Shown here piece after piece: positions 1 through 8,888 of a DNA stretch of 41,855 nucleotides. Under the pieces are notes generated by a model. It was not told the origin of the DNA, searched no databases, and worked only from the letters and a program-made list of their open reading frames with translations. The position numbers were made by a program, and so were the translations under genes. Numbering within the stretch: position 1 is the first letter of the stretch; each line of letters starts with the position of its first letter. Origin of the DNA: Promicromonospora sp. MEB111 (GTDB lineage: Bacteria; Actinomycetota; Actinomycetes; Actinomycetales; Cellulomonadaceae); the NCBI RefSeq assembly GCF_030209445.1, contig NZ_JARVSD010000031.1, forward strand, positions 1 to 41,855. Reading direction: 5' to 3'.

Positions 1-492
1 GGGCGGCGCGAACCGCGCCGCGCGGCCCTGCTGGGGCGCGGGCGGCACGGGTGCGCTCGCCGGGCGCGAGCCGAAGGGGCTCGGCGGGGCGCTCTGCTGG
101 CCGGGCCCGCCGGGCGCGCCGTGGCCGCCGGGGGCACCCTGGCCACCGGGTCCGGACGGAGCGCCCGGACGGCCCTGGCCCCCACCGGGGCCGAAAGGCG
201 ACGGGTTGCCACCGGGCTGCTGCACCGGCGTGAGCCGGCCCGTCGCGTCCACGCCGCGCGAGCCACCCGTCGCCTGCGGGGGCCGGGCGACCGGCGGGTT
301 GGACGGGTTCGGCGACCAGCCGCCCTCGGGAGCAGGGGCGGGTGCGGGCGCGCCACGGTGCGGAGGCTGCTGACCGCCCTGCGGCGGGTAGGCACCACCG
401 CCGGCACCACCACCGGCGGCGGCAGCCGCGGCGGCAGCCTCACGCTCGCGGATCTCGCGGCGCGTCATGGGACGACCCTTGTTGTCACTCAT
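1..492 (-). CDS. Gly/Pro-rich hypothetical protein, 3' end beyond window
   Basis: The frame is open from an ATG at 492 to the window edge, 164 codons with no stop, so the C-terminus is missing. The ATG overlaps the nadD stop by 8 nt, which fixes it as a translationally coupled member of the nadD operon. The protein begins [18 protein letters not shown], a basic stretch, then an alanine run, then a long Gly/Pro/Gln-rich region with collagen-like GPGG, GAPGG and GGPGQQ steps and no hydrophobic segment in the visible part. An internal Met at codon 9 is a possible alternative start. I do not recognise a family. A position just after nadD is often held by poorly characterised proteins in actinobacteria. 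The visible part looks intrinsically disordered, so any folded domain would lie in the missing C-terminus. Confidence 0.72.
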   Translation of the reverse strand, partial: MSDNKGRPMTRREIREREAAAAAAAAGGGAGGGAYPPQGGQQPPHRGAPAPAPAPEGGWSPNPSNPPVARPPQATGGSRGVDATGRLTPVQQPGGNPSPFGPGGGQGRPGAPSGPGGQGAPGGHGAPGGPGQQSAPPSPFGSRPASAPVPPAPQQGRAARFAPP

Positions 493-1099
493 CGTGAAGA
501 CCTCGATACAGTCCGTGCTTGGCGATGTACTGGACCACGCCGTCAGGCACCAGATACCAGACCGGCAAACCCTCCTCGGCCCGACGACGACAGTCGGTCG
601 AGGAGATAGCTAGTGCAGGAACCTCGAGTGTCGTCACGCCGTCCCGAGGAAGCCCGTCCACGGTGAGCATGTGCCCTGGCCGTGTGACAGCGACGAAGTG
701 TGCCATGTCCCAGAGCTTCTCGGCATCCTTCCACGAGAGAATCTGCTGGATGGCGTCCGCTCCCGAGATGAAGTACAGGTCCGCGTCCGGGCGCTGCGTG
801 CGCAGGTCGCGGAGCGTGTCCACCGTGTAGGTGAGGCCCGCCCGGTCGATGTCCACACGGCTGACCGTGAAGCGCGGGTTCGACGCCGTGGCGATCACCG
901 TCATGAGATAGCGGTGCTCCGCCGGGGTGACCCGCTGCTTCTGCTTGAAGCCCGGACGGCCGGTGGGAACGAAGACGACCTCGTCCAGCTCCAGCTGCGC
1001 GACCGCCTCGCTCGCGGCGACGAGGTGACCGTGGTGGATGGGATCGAACGTGCCGCCCATCACCCCGATGCGCGGCCTGGTCCCAGTGGGGGCACTCAT
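485..1099 (-). CDS. nadD: nicotinate-nucleotide adenylyltransferase
   Basis: NadD transfers AMP from ATP to nicotinate mononucleotide, giving deamido-NAD in the cytoplasm, an essential step of NAD synthesis. The 204-residue protein has the nucleotidyltransferase signature [11 protein letters not shown] at residues 15-25, with the HxGH motif. It has a SGADA segment mid-protein and the C-terminal ISSTDCRRR segment from about residue 165 (the ISSTxxR motif). Length is normal for the family. It starts with ATG at 1099 and overlaps the next gene by 8 nt. Upstream on the same strand lie a 50-residue membrane protein and proA, matching the common actinobacterial order proB-proA-nadD. Seen: motifs and order. 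Inferred: activity. CoaD (35891-36403) is a distant relative, but its motif set differs. Confidence 0.96.
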   Translation of the reverse strand: MSAPTGTRPRIGVMGGTFDPIHHGHLVAASEAVAQLELDEVVFVPTGRPGFKQKQRVTPAEHRYLMTVIATASNPRFTVSRVDIDRAGLTYTVDTLRDLRTQRPDADLYFISGADAIQQILSWKDAEKLWDMAHFVAVTRPGHMLTVDGLPRDGVTTLEVPALAISSTDCRRRAEEGLPVWYLVPDGVVQYIAKHGLYRGLHDE

Positions 1100-1144
1100 G
1101 CGGTGCGTGCGCTCATCTGGTCGTCAGGCTCCCGTCTAGATGGA

Positions 1145-1297
1145 TCAGTGCCGGTTGCCGACGTTGCGGAACGCGTACGTGACGACCAGCGCGGCCACGA
1201 GTGCGCCGAAGGCGATCAGGCCGAGCGCGATCGGGGCGATCGGCTCGTTGGCGTGCTCCGAGGCGGCCTCGGCAGCCAGGACGGCGGTGTGCAGCAC
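1145..1297 (-). CDS. 50-residue single-pass membrane protein
   Basis: This small gene starts with GTG at 1297 behind an excellent ribosome binding site (AGGAGGAACACCC then GTG) and stops with TGA at 1145-1147. The product has a short, partly acidic N-terminus (AAEAASEHANEP), one hydrophobic helix at about residues 20-41 (IAPIALGLIAFGALVAALVV) and a short C-terminal tail ending YAFRNVGNRH. Negative residues before the helix and positive ones after it suggest N-out/C-in. It lies 45 bp upstream of nadD and 126 bp downstream of proA on the same strand. From memory, a similar small membrane protein with an AFRN-x-G-x-RH ending occurs at this place in other Micrococcales. The function is unknown to me. 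Confidence 0.82.
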   Translation of the reverse strand: MLHTAVLAAEAASEHANEPIAPIALGLIAFGALVAALVVTYAFRNVGNRH

Positions 1298-1423
1298 GGG
1301 TGTTCCTCCTAGTCGAACAAGCTCAGGTGGGCTTTAGTCTCTCACGGACGAATTGCGGCGGGCACACCGCGGCACTGGGTCGCAAGGAGATCCTGCGGAG
1401 GTCTCCAGGACGCCAACGAGCTC

Positions 1424-2767
1424 TCACGGCTTGACGTGGCCGTCGCCCGTGACCACCCACTTCGTGGTGGTCAGCTCGGTCAGCCCCATGGGGCCGCGCG
1501 CATGCAGCTTTTGCGTGGAGATGCCGATCTCGGCACCCAGGCCGAGCTCGCCGCCGTCGGTGAACCGGGTCGACGCGTTCACCATCACCGCCGCGGAGTC
1601 CACCTCCGCGACGAACCGGTCCGCCGCCGCGATGTCCCGCGTCACGATGGCCTCGGTGTGCCCGGAGGACCAGGTGCGGATGTGCTCGATCGCCTCGTCC
1701 AGCGACGGGACCACCCGCACGCCGAGCTCCAGCGCGAGGTACTCCGTTGCCCAGTCCTCGTCCGTGGCGGGAAGCACGGTGGCTCCCTCCGGGGCAAAGG
1801 ACAGGGCTGCCGGGTCGCCGTGCAGCACCACGCCGGCGTCGGCCAGCGCGGCGAGCGCCGCCGGGAGGAAGGCCGGGGCGGCGTCCTCGTGCACGAGCAG
1901 CGTCTCGGCCGCGTTGCACACGCCGACGCGCTGGGTCTTGGCGTTCATCACGATCGCGACGGCCATGTCGACGTCGGCCGTGGCGTCCACGTAGACGTGC
2001 ACGTTGCCCACGCCCGTCTCGATGACCGGCACGAGGGACTCGCGCACGACGGTCTGGATGAGGTCGGCGCCGCCGCGCGGAATCAGCACGTCCACCAGGC
2101 CGCGGGCCCGCATGAGCGCCACGCCGCCCGCGCGGCCGTACGGGTCGATCGACTGGACCAGGTCGGCGGGCAGGCCGCGCGCCGCCAGGGCGCCCTGCAT
2201 CACCGCGACGATCACCGCGTTGGACGCCGCCGCCGCGCTGCCCCCGCGCAGGATCACCGCGTTGCCGGACTTGAGGGCCAGGCCCGCGGCGTCCACGGTC
2301 ACGTTGGGTCGGGCCTCGTAGATCATGCCGACCACGCCCATCGGGACACGGACCTGGCGCAGGCGCAGGCCGTTCGGCAGGGTCTGCCCGCGCACGACCT
2401 CGCCGACCGGGTCGGGCAGGCCGGCGACGTCGCGCAGCGCGGCCGCGATCTGCCCGATCCGCTCGGGGGTCAGCGCGAGCCGGTCCAGCAGGCCGTCCGA
2501 CATCCCGTTCGCGCGGCCGCGCTCCAGGTCCTCGGCGTTGGCGGCCACGATCTCGTCGGCGGCCGCCACCAGAGCGTCCGCGACGGCGCCGAGCGCGGCG
2601 TCCTTGGTCATGCGGTTGGCCGTGGCCAGGGTGCGCGAGGCGACCTTGGCGCGCCGGGCGACGTCGTGCACGGCGGCGGTGACGTCGGTGCCCGACGGCG
2701 GCGGGGTGCCGGCTCCCGCGGAATCGCCCCCGGCAGGTGTCGCCTCGTACTGGCTCACGATCGTCAT
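1424..2767 (-). CDS. proA: glutamate-5-semialdehyde dehydrogenase (gamma-glutamyl phosphate reductase)
   Basis: ProA is the second enzyme of proline synthesis. It reduces gamma-glutamyl phosphate with NADPH to glutamate semialdehyde in the cytoplasm. The 447-residue product has the aldehyde-dehydrogenase-like fold markers [12 protein letters not shown] (about 151-162), [12 protein letters not shown] (about 165-176) and the catalytic cysteine in [10 protein letters not shown] (Cys284). Family length is about 415-430, and the excess is an N-terminal Gly/Ser/Pro-rich extension of about 30 residues. ATG 2767 has no strong ribosome binding site, so the true start could be a little downstream. ProB lies upstream on the same strand, but a secreted hydrolase gene separates the two. 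Confidence 0.96.
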   Translation of the reverse strand: MTIVSQYEATPAGGDSAGAGTPPPSGTDVTAAVHDVARRAKVASRTLATANRMTKDAALGAVADALVAAADEIVAANAEDLERGRANGMSDGLLDRLALTPERIGQIAAALRDVAGLPDPVGEVVRGQTLPNGLRLRQVRVPMGVVGMIYEARPNVTVDAAGLALKSGNAVILRGGSAAAASNAVIVAVMQGALAARGLPADLVQSIDPYGRAGGVALMRARGLVDVLIPRGGADLIQTVVRESLVPVIETGVGNVHVYVDATADVDMAVAIVMNAKTQRVGVCNAAETLLVHEDAAPAFLPAALAALADAGVVLHGDPAALSFAPEGATVLPATDEDWATEYLALELGVRVVPSLDEAIEHIRTWSSGHTEAIVTRDIAAADRFVAEVDSAAVMVNASTRFTDGGELGLGAEIGISTQKLHARGPMGLTELTTTKWVVTGDGHVKP

Positions 2768-2830
2768 GCGTCGAGAGTACGTCGGGTGCGGGCGATGCCG
2801 AGGACGATTCCGTGGTGCGGACCTGGCCGG

Positions 2831-4288
2831 TCACCAGGACGGGCGGGCGGCGCGCGGCGGGACGAAGTGCGCGAACGCGGGCTCGTGCCGGGACACCCCG
2901 GTCACCGGGTCGAAGATCCCGAAGCAGTCGGGTCCGAGCCGCCACGCGGCCCGGTTCAGCGCCCTCGGGCTCAGCGACGGCCAGCGCCCGGTCTCGACCC
3001 GGCGCTCGAGCGCCCGTAGTGCGACGAGCTCCTCGGCGACGCTGACCGTCAGGTGGGCGCCGCGCTCCACGTAGACGCTGCGGTACCGGCCCGGGTGGCC
3101 GGCGTCGGCGATCCGGTCGCCGAAGGACCGCTCGTACGACGGCGGCGCCCCGCCGTCACCGGTCGTGTGCAGGGTGAGCACCGGCTGCGGCGTCGTGCCC
3201 TCCGGGCGGTGCCGCACCAGGTTCGCCCGGGCGTCCGGCTCCGCCTCGATCACCGGCTCCGCGGCGAGTGCCGCGAGGTCGTCGGACAGGTCGGCGCCCG
3301 GGGCCGCGGCGTAGGCCTGGCGCACCTCGCGCAGCGCGCCGGAGTGCCGCAGCCGGTGCGCCCAGTCACCGTCGAAGGAGGCCGACGCGTTGCCGCCCAG
3401 CTTCTCCTCCCAGTCCACGCGCGCCGTGGGGCCCAGGCCGGTCGTGTAGGCCCAGATGAGCCACTGCGCCTGGCCGTCGATCCACTCCTGGAGGTCCTCC
3501 GGCTCCGGGCGCGACACGTCGTACCAGCCGGTGATCGTGTTGAGGGAGGCGATGAGCGAGATCCGGGCGCGTCCCTCCGGCGTCTCCAGGGCGGCCGTCA
3601 GCGCGTCGGCCAGGGCGGCGCGGCTCGCCACCGGCTTGGTGGGGTGCACCAGCTCGATCGGGTCGCCGTCGCCGTCGGTGCCGTCGGTGAGCAGGGTCCT
3701 CGTGGCCAGGTTCACGTCGAGGATCGCGTCGAGCATGCCCACCACGTCGATGGCGCCGCCGATCGTGAGCACGCCGTCGATCCGCTCGGGCTCGGCCTCG
3801 GCGTGCTTGATCGCCGTGACCGCGCCCATCGAGGCCCCGGTGGTGAAGGTGCGCTCCGGCTCGCCCACGTGCTGCTCGAACCAGTCGAGCAGCCGCGACT
3901 GGTCCTGGACGGCGGTGGGGACGGTGAAGTCGAGGCCGCCGCCCTGGAAGAGCGAGGCGGCCAGCGCGTACCCGCGGTCGGTGAGCGCCTCCTCCGAGGC
4001 GGGCTGGTTGGCCAGCAGGTGCGGCACCGGGTTGCCCTCGCCGAAGTACTCGGACGGGTAGTTGCCGTGGCTGAAGAGCAGCAGCGTCCCGTTCCAGTCC
4101 TCGGGGACCAGCACGCGGTAGTCGGCGCCCTCGATCTCGCCGGCGTACTCGGTGGGCGGGGCGTGTTCTGCTGAGGCCTGGGCCGGCGGGGCCGTGGCCG
4201 CCTGGGCGGCCGGCGGCCCGGCCAGCAGGGGGACGAGCAGGGCGGTCAGCGCCGCCAGCGCCGTCGCGGCAGGTCGGTTGCGTCGCAT
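2831..4288 (-). CDS. secreted alpha/beta-hydrolase (Ser-Asp-His), substrate unknown
   Basis: The start is ATG 4288, with a GAGGAG ribosome binding site 9 nt upstream; the same frame stays open further upstream but lacks that signal there. The 485-residue protein opens with a Sec signal peptide: MRRNRP, a hydrophobic core to about residue 25, and a probable cleavage after AQA near residue 30. An alpha/beta-hydrolase domain follows: strand and oxyanion region LLLFSHGNYPSE (about 69-80), nucleophile Ser153 in GASMGA, probable Asp in LHTTGDGGAPP and probable His in ERGAHLTVS. It is therefore an exported serine hydrolase, perhaps an esterase or lipase. Its place between proB and proA is unusual and suggests later insertion, though third-position GC matches its neighbours. 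Confidence 0.88.
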   Translation of the reverse strand: MRRNRPAATALAALTALLVPLLAGPPAAQAATAPPAQASAEHAPPTEYAGEIEGADYRVLVPEDWNGTLLLFSHGNYPSEYFGEGNPVPHLLANQPASEEALTDRGYALAASLFQGGGLDFTVPTAVQDQSRLLDWFEQHVGEPERTFTTGASMGAVTAIKHAEAEPERIDGVLTIGGAIDVVGMLDAILDVNLATRTLLTDGTDGDGDPIELVHPTKPVASRAALADALTAALETPEGRARISLIASLNTITGWYDVSRPEPEDLQEWIDGQAQWLIWAYTTGLGPTARVDWEEKLGGNASASFDGDWAHRLRHSGALREVRQAYAAAPGADLSDDLAALAAEPVIEAEPDARANLVRHRPEGTTPQPVLTLHTTGDGGAPPSYERSFGDRIADAGHPGRYRSVYVERGAHLTVSVAEELVALRALERRVETGRWPSLSPRALNRAAWRLGPDCFGIFDPVTGVSRHEPAFAHFVPPRAARPSW

Positions 4289-4364
4289 CCGGGGGCTCCT
4301 CGAGTCGTGCGGCGCGCGTCCGTGCGCAGCCGCCTGACCGGTTGACGGGACTCCCCCGGAGAAC

Positions 4365-5552
4365 TCATCGGCCGGTCTCCAGGACCAGGTCGTCCCGGTG
4401 CACCACCACGCGGTCGTACCCCTCCCCCAGCTCCTTCCGCAGCGCGTAGGTGGAGCGGCCCAACAGCGCGGGCAGGTCGCTCGCGTCGAAGGCGACCAGC
4501 CCCCGGGCGACGACGGCGCCGTCGGGCGCGACGAGCTCGACCGGGTCGCCCGCGTCGAACTGGCCCTCGGCCCGGGTGATCCCGGCCGGCAGCAGCGACG
4601 CTCGGCCGCCGAGCACGGCACGGGCGGCGCCGTCGTCCAGGTGGAGGCGGCCCTGCGTGCGGGCGGCGTGCGCGATCCAGAGCCGGCGTGCCGAGGTGCG
4701 GCGGCCCGTGGCGGCGAAGAAGGTGCCAACGTCGTCCCCGGCGAGCGCGGCGGCCGCGTTGGCGGTGAGCGTGAGGACGGCGGGGACGCCCGCGCCGGTC
4801 GCGATCCGCACCGACTCCAGCTTGGTGACCATGCCGCCGGTGCCGACGGAGCTGCCGCGCGCGGTCACCTCGACGCCCGCGATCTCCGCGAGGTCGTCGA
4901 CCAGCGGGATGCGGCGGGCGCCGGGGCGCGACGGCGGGGCGTCGTGCAGGCCGTCGACGTCGGTCAGGAGCAGCAGGGCGTCCGCGCGCACGAGGTGCGA
5001 CACGAGCGCGGCGAGGCGGTCGTTGTCGCCGAACTTCAGCTCGTCGGTGGTGACGGCGTCGTTCTCGTTGATGACCGGCACGACCCCGAGCGCCAGCAGG
5101 CGGTCCAGCGCGCGCTGCGCGTTGCGGTAGCGGGCGCGGCGGACGGTGTCCTCGGCCGTGAGCAGGATCTGCCCGATCTGGATGCCGAACGCCGCGAACT
5201 CCTCCTGGTACCGGCCGGCGAGCTGGCCCTGGCCCACGGAGGCCGCGGCCTGCATGGTGGCGAGATCGCGCGGGCGGCTCCCCAGCCCCAGCGGCCCGAT
5301 GCCCGCCGACACCGCACCCGACGTGACCAGCACGACCTGGGCCCCCGCGGCCTGCCGGGCTGCGAGCACCTGGACCACCCCGCGCAGCGCGCCGACGTCG
5401 AGGTGCCCGTCCGGGCCGGTGAGCGACGACGAGCCGATCTTGACCACCACGCGCCGGGCGGTGGCGATCACGGACCGCGGGCCGGAGACGGCCGGGCTGT
5501 CCTGGGGTTCCGAGGCGTCGTGGGCGTTCACCGAGGGGTCGAGGGAGTTCAC
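4365..5552 (-). CDS. proB: glutamate 5-kinase with C-terminal PUA domain
   Basis: ProB phosphorylates glutamate on the gamma-carboxyl with ATP, the first and feedback-inhibited step of proline synthesis. Visible motifs are the amino-acid kinase start VVVKIGSSSLTG, LVTSGAVSAG, VINENDAV, FGDNDRLAALVSHLVRA and SVGTGGMVTKLESVRIA. A C-terminal PUA domain (about 120 residues, LHLDDGAARAV to VVHRDDLVLETGR) follows. I chose GTG 5552 (395 aa) because GAGAGGATGAGG lies directly upstream. The frame continues to ATG 5594 (MSERSG) and ATG 5615, so the N-terminus is uncertain by up to 21 residues; either way it carries a disordered extension before the kinase fold. A 44-bp palindrome lies between it and obgE. 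Confidence 0.94.
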   Translation of the reverse strand: MNSLDPSVNAHDASEPQDSPAVSGPRSVIATARRVVVKIGSSSLTGPDGHLDVGALRGVVQVLAARQAAGAQVVLVTSGAVSAGIGPLGLGSRPRDLATMQAAASVGQGQLAGRYQEEFAAFGIQIGQILLTAEDTVRRARYRNAQRALDRLLALGVVPVINENDAVTTDELKFGDNDRLAALVSHLVRADALLLLTDVDGLHDAPPSRPGARRIPLVDDLAEIAGVEVTARGSSVGTGGMVTKLESVRIATGAGVPAVLTLTANAAAALAGDDVGTFFAATGRRTSARRLWIAHAARTQGRLHLDDGAARAVLGGRASLLPAGITRAEGQFDAGDPVELVAPDGAVVARGLVAFDASDLPALLGRSTYALRKELGEGYDRVVVHRDDLVLETGR

Positions 5553-5620
5553 ACCCTCATCCTCTCCGGAGGCCCGCCCGGAACGCTCGCTCATTCCACG
5601 GGCCGGGCACCCCACCGGAC

Positions 5621-5664
5621 GTGTCAGACGTACAGATCACTCGAGTGACCTGTACGTCTGACAC
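5621..5664. repeat. 44-bp loop-free palindrome, family A copy 1
   Basis: Two 22-bp arms meet with no spacer: 5621-5642 begins GTGTCAGACGTACAG and 5643-5664 is its reverse complement with a single mismatch. It lies between the obgE stop (5709) and the proB start on the minus strand. A second copy at 22630-22673, inside the cydC coding sequence, has the same length and matches at 37 of 44 positions. As RNA it would fold into a 22-bp hairpin, but no U-run follows on the minus strand. It may stop or stabilise obgE mRNA, or be a mobile palindromic element. Confidence 0.85.
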
Positions 5665-5708
5665 TGCTCAGGCTCTGCTGGGCTGCCGGCCGAACCTGCG
5701 GCTCCGGC

Positions 5709-7226
5709 TCAGTCGGCGTCGGGGTCGGTCCAGTGGCCCGCCTCGCGCTCCGTCCACAGCTCGCGCCGGGCCTCGGCCTTGGCGTCCATGCGCTCGGTGA
5801 ACTCGCGGCGCTTGTCGCCACGCGTGGGCCGCTCGTTCTGGTCGAGCCGCAGGTCGGTCCCACGGCCGCCCAGCAGCTCCGCGCCGGTCTGCAGCGTGGG
5901 CTCCCAGTCGAAGACGACGGCGTTGTTCGGGTCACCGATCCGCACCTCGTCACCCGCGACGGCGCCCGCCTTGAACAGGCCGTCCTCGACGCCGAGCTTG
6001 GCGAGCCGGTCCGCGAGGAAGCCGACGGCCTCGTCGTTGTTGAAGTCGGTCTGCCGCACCCAGCGCTCCGGCTTGGTACCGCGCACCTCGAACCAGTAGG
6101 CGGTCTCGCCACCCAGCCGGCGCACGGTGAACTTCGACTCGTTCACGGCGCGCGGCCGCAGCACGATCGGCGCGGGCTCCGGCGCGGGGGCGTCCGCACG
6201 CGCCTTCTCCACGACCTCGGCCAGGGCGAACTTGAGCTCGCGCAGGCCCTCGTGGGACGCGGTGGAGATCTCGAAGACGCGCAGCCCGCGCGCCTCCAGG
6301 TCTGCCTTGACGAAGTCCGCGAGCTCGCGCGCCTCGGGCACGTCGATCTTGTTGAGCACGACGAGGCGGGGACGCTCGGCGAGCGGCACGCGGCCGCCCG
6401 CGATGCCGATGTCGCCCGAGTACGCGGCAAGCTCGGCCTCGATCACGTCGAGGTCGCTGATCGGGTCGCGGCCCGGCTCCAGCGTGGCGCAGTCCAGCAC
6501 GTGCACGATCATCGCCGTGCGCTCGATGTGCCGCAGGAACTCCAGGCCCAGGCCCTTGCCCTCGCTCGCGCCCGGGATCAGGCCCGGCACGTCCGCGACG
6601 GTGAACCGCGACTGGTCCGCCTGCACCACGCCGAGGTTCGGCACCAGCGTGGTGAACGGGTAGTCGGCGATCTTGGGACGCGCGGCGGAGATCGCGGCGA
6701 TCAGCGACGACTTGCCCGCGCTCGGGAAGCCCACCAGCGCGACGTCGGCGATGGTCTTGACCTCGAGCTCGACCTCCGCGGTCTCGCCCTCCTCGCCGAG
6801 CAGCGCGAAGCCCGGGGCCTTGCGCCTCGGCGACGACAGCGCGCGGTTGCCGAGCCCGCCCTTGCCGCCGGCGGCGACCACGTACTCCGCGCCCTCGCCC
6901 ACGAGGTCGGCCAGGACGTTGCCGTCCAGGTCCTTCACGACGGTGCCGTCCGGCACACTCAGGACGAGGTCGCCGCCGTTGGCGCCGTCCCGGTCGTCGC
7001 CCATCCCCTGGGTGCCCGACGTCGCCCGCCGGTGCGGCGAGTGGTGGTACTCCAGGAGGGTGGTGGTGTTGGCGTCGACGACGAGCCTCACCGTCCCGCC
7101 GTCACCGCCGTTGCCGCCGTCGGGCCCCGCGAGGGGCTTGAACTTCTCGCGGCGGATCGAGGCGCAGCCGTTCCCGCCGTTACCGCCGGCGGCATGCAGA
7201 ACCACCCGGTCCACGAAGCTGGCCAT
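5709..7226 (-). CDS. obgE: Obg-family GTPase
   Basis: Obg/CgtA is an essential GTPase that binds the 50S subunit and acts in ribosome maturation and stress signalling. The 505-residue protein shows the glycine-rich Obg fold (residues 1-160, for example [16 protein letters not shown] and [12 protein letters not shown]). The G domain has G1 GFPSAGKSS (166-174), switch I FTTL, G3 [10 protein letters not shown] (212-221), G4 NKID and G5 near ISTAS. A C-terminal OCT domain (about 350-430) is followed by a charged tail of about 75 residues ending GHWTDPDAD, an extension typical of actinobacterial Obg. A GAGAGG ribosome binding site precedes ATG 7226. It follows rpmA but is separated from it by a terminator. 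Confidence 0.97.
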   Translation of the reverse strand: MASFVDRVVLHAAGGNGGNGCASIRREKFKPLAGPDGGNGGDGGTVRLVVDANTTTLLEYHHSPHRRATSGTQGMGDDRDGANGGDLVLSVPDGTVVKDLDGNVLADLVGEGAEYVVAAGGKGGLGNRALSSPRRKAPGFALLGEEGETAEVELEVKTIADVALVGFPSAGKSSLIAAISAARPKIADYPFTTLVPNLGVVQADQSRFTVADVPGLIPGASEGKGLGLEFLRHIERTAMIVHVLDCATLEPGRDPISDLDVIEAELAAYSGDIGIAGGRVPLAERPRLVVLNKIDVPEARELADFVKADLEARGLRVFEISTASHEGLRELKFALAEVVEKARADAPAPEPAPIVLRPRAVNESKFTVRRLGGETAYWFEVRGTKPERWVRQTDFNNDEAVGFLADRLAKLGVEDGLFKAGAVAGDEVRIGDPNNAVVFDWEPTLQTGAELLGGRGTDLRLDQNERPTRGDKRREFTERMDAKAEARRELWTEREAGHWTDPDAD

Positions 7227-7285
7227 GTCTCGATCCTCTCAGGTACTGCTCAGGTGGAGCGGCCCAGGGCCGCTCATGAAAAGAC

Positions 7286-7321
7286 GTGAGGGGGCGCACC
7301 GTCACCGGTGCGCCCCCTCAC
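7286..7321 (-). terminator. rho-independent terminator after rpmA
   Basis: A 15-bp perfect stem (GTGAGGGGGCGCACC with its complement) closes a 6-nt loop. On the minus strand it is followed by GTCTTTTC, a short U-run. It lies just 3' of rpmA and 60 bp before the obgE start. It should end most rplU-rpmA transcripts or set their ratio to obgE. No U-run occurs on the plus side. Confidence 0.85.
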
Positions 7322-7335
7322 GCGGAAGCCGAAGC

Positions 7336-7593
7336 TCAGACCTCGGCGGCGACGATGTCGATGACCTTGCGGCCACGACGGGTGCCGAACTGCACGGCGC
7401 CGGCGTCGAGGGCGAACAGGGTGTCGTCCTTGCCGCGGCCGACGTTCACGCCGGGGTGGAAGTGGGTGCCGCGCTGGCGGACGATGATCTCGCCGGCCTT
7501 CACGACCTGGCCACCGAAGCGCTTCACGCCGAGGCGCTGGGCGTTGGAGTCACGACCGTTGCGCGAGGAGCTCGCGCCCTTCTTGTGTGCCAT
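7336..7593 (-). CDS. rpmA: 50S ribosomal protein L27
   Basis: L27 is a large-subunit protein whose N-terminus reaches toward the peptidyl transferase centre. The 85-residue product begins [20 protein letters not shown], the hallmark L27 start, and contains [17 protein letters not shown] and [17 protein letters not shown]. Length is normal. There is no N-terminal extension of the cleaved Firmicutes type. It lies 87 bp downstream of rplU in the same transcript and is followed by a strong terminator. Confidence 0.99.
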   Translation of the reverse strand: MAHKKGASSSRNGRDSNAQRLGVKRFGGQVVKAGEIIVRQRGTHFHPGVNVGRGKDDTLFALDAGAVQFGTRRGRKVIDIVAAEV

Positions 7594-7680
7594 CTGGCTG
7601 ACCTGTCTTTCGGGACGAAGGAGAAGAAGAAGTATCTGGCTCGCGCGGGCTCACTCGTCAGAGGAGGCCCGCAGCGGAAG

Positions 7681-7989
7681 TCACTTGATGCCGGTGACCT
7701 TGAGGCGGGTCAGCGACTGGCGGTGGCCCTGACGCTTCCGGTAACCGGTCTTGTTCTTGTACTTGAGGATCGTGATCTTGGGACCCTTCTCGTCCCGCAC
7801 GACCTCAGCGGTGACCTTGACCTTCGCCAGCTTCTTCGCGTCGGTGGTCACCTTCTCCCCGTCCACGAGCAGGAGGGCCGGGAGCTCGACGGTCTCACCG
7901 GCGGTCGCCTGGACACGGTCCATGACGACGATGGTCCCGACGGACACCTTCTCCTGGCGGCCACCGGCCTTGACGATCGCGTAAACCAC
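7681..7989 (-). CDS. rplU: 50S ribosomal protein L21
   Basis: L21 binds 23S rRNA in the large subunit. The product starts [18 protein letters not shown] and contains [17 protein letters not shown] and the conserved C-terminal segment [29 protein letters not shown] prefer GTG 7989 (102 aa, the usual family length and start). A TTG at 7995 would add two residues, and a GAGAGATGAG stretch lies upstream of both. It is first in the rplU-rpmA transcript behind a well-formed promoter at 8129-8157. In many actinobacteria rne sits directly upstream; here four unrelated genes intervene. Confidence 0.98.
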   Translation of the reverse strand: MVYAIVKAGGRQEKVSVGTIVVMDRVQATAGETVELPALLLVDGEKVTTDAKKLAKVKVTAEVVRDEKGPKITILKYKNKTGYRKRQGHRQSLTRLKVTGIK

Positions 7990-8128
7990 GTTCAACTCAT
8001 CTCTCTAGTCTTGGCGTGCGCGCACGACGGAGATCATCGGCTTTGCTGTGACTCGCTCCGCCGCGGCGGTCGAGTGCGATGCGCCATGGGCACGCAGGAC
8101 GGGTGCGCAGACAGCACACCGAAGCACA

Positions 8129-8157
8129 AGGTTACGCGATGCCCTCAGCGGGTTCAA
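8129..8157 (-). promoter_or_regulatory. sigma-A type promoter for rplU-rpmA
   Basis: On the minus strand, -35 TTGAAC (8157-8152) and -10 TAACCT (8134-8129) are separated by exactly 17 nt. Transcription should start near 8122, giving a leader of about 130 nt. Of the rest of the 308-bp gap 7990-8297, the only other signal I see is the AGGTGA ribosome binding site of the plus-strand gene at 8298. I cannot identify a known L21-leader structure in it. Confidence 0.75.
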
Positions 8158-8297
8158 ACCGGCGGCGACGTGGCCTTGCCCACCTCGGGGGCCACGCCCC
8201 GTCGAGAGGGCCGGCGGTCCACGACGAGGCCGGTCCGGAATAGAGCACCTGGCGACCTTGATCCGCGTGTGCCTACCCTGGGCTCAGGTGATACCAC

Positions 8298-8888
8298 ATG
8301 GTTTCCGAGCCGGCTGCCGAGCACGACGACATCGCGCGAGCGATGCGCGCCATACCTCGCCGCGACTTCCTGCCCCGGTCCCAGCGCCCGTTCGCCGGTC
8401 AGGACCAGCCGCTGCCGATCGGTCGCGGCCAGACCTCCTCGCAGCCCACGACGGTGGCCGCCATGCTCCGCCTGCTGCGGATTCCGCTCGGCGCGCGAGT
8501 GCTCGACGTCGGCGCGGGCTCCGGCTGGACCACGGCTCTGCTGGCCTACCTGACGGGGCCGCAGGGCTTGGTGCTGGGCGTCGAGCGCGACAGCCGGCTC
8601 GCCGACTGGGGCGCCGCCAACGTCGGCCGCACCGGGATGGGCTGGGCGACGATCGAGCACTCGGCACCCGGCGTGCTGGGCCATCCCCAGGAGGGCGGCT
8701 GGGACCGCGTCCTCGTCTCGGCGTCCGCGGCCGCGCTGCCGCGCACCCTGGTGGAGCAGGTGGGGATCGGCGGCCGAATGGTCATCCCCGTCCGGACGAC
8801 GCTGCTGCTCATCGAACGCCTGCCCGACGGACGCACCCGCGCGACCGACCACGGCGGATACCGCTTCGTCCCGCTGATCGAGGACTGA
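8298..8888 (+). CDS. protein-L-isoaspartate O-methyltransferase-like SAM methyltransferase
   Basis: PCMT-family enzymes methylate isoaspartyl residues in damaged proteins using S-adenosylmethionine. The 196-residue protein has the family's N-terminal pattern: MRAIPRRDFLP, then a GQDQPLPIGRGQTSSQP segment (about 34-50). Motif I VLDVGAGSGW is at 68-77 and later GVERDSRLADWG and WDRVLVSASA follow. A short C-terminal strand region ends LIED. Start ATG 8298 has AGGTGA six bases upstream. The stop lies inside the first unit of a 92-bp tandem repeat, which copies the last codons (IED-stop) twice more downstream. It is alone on its strand before the desaturase. Whether it repairs isoaspartate or modifies another target cannot be told from sequence. 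Confidence 0.88.
   Translation: MVSEPAAEHDDIARAMRAIPRRDFLPRSQRPFAGQDQPLPIGRGQTSSQPTTVAAMLRLLRIPLGARVLDVGAGSGWTTALLAYLTGPQGLVLGVERDSRLADWGAANVGRTGMGWATIEHSAPGVLGHPQEGGWDRVLVSASAAALPRTLVEQVGIGGRMVIPVRTTLLLIERLPDGRTRATDHGGYRFVPLIED

Noticed and set aside
4289-4729. Upstream extension of the secreted hydrolase into proB
   Set aside because: The extension is out-of-frame proB; the signal peptide starts at ATG 4288.
5621-5664. Phage attachment site or transposon end
   Set aside because: No integrase, transposase or target-site duplication is visible at either copy of the palindrome.
7990-8128. Ribosomal-protein leader riboregulator before rplU
   Set aside because: The leader is long enough, but I could not recognise a known L21-leader fold.
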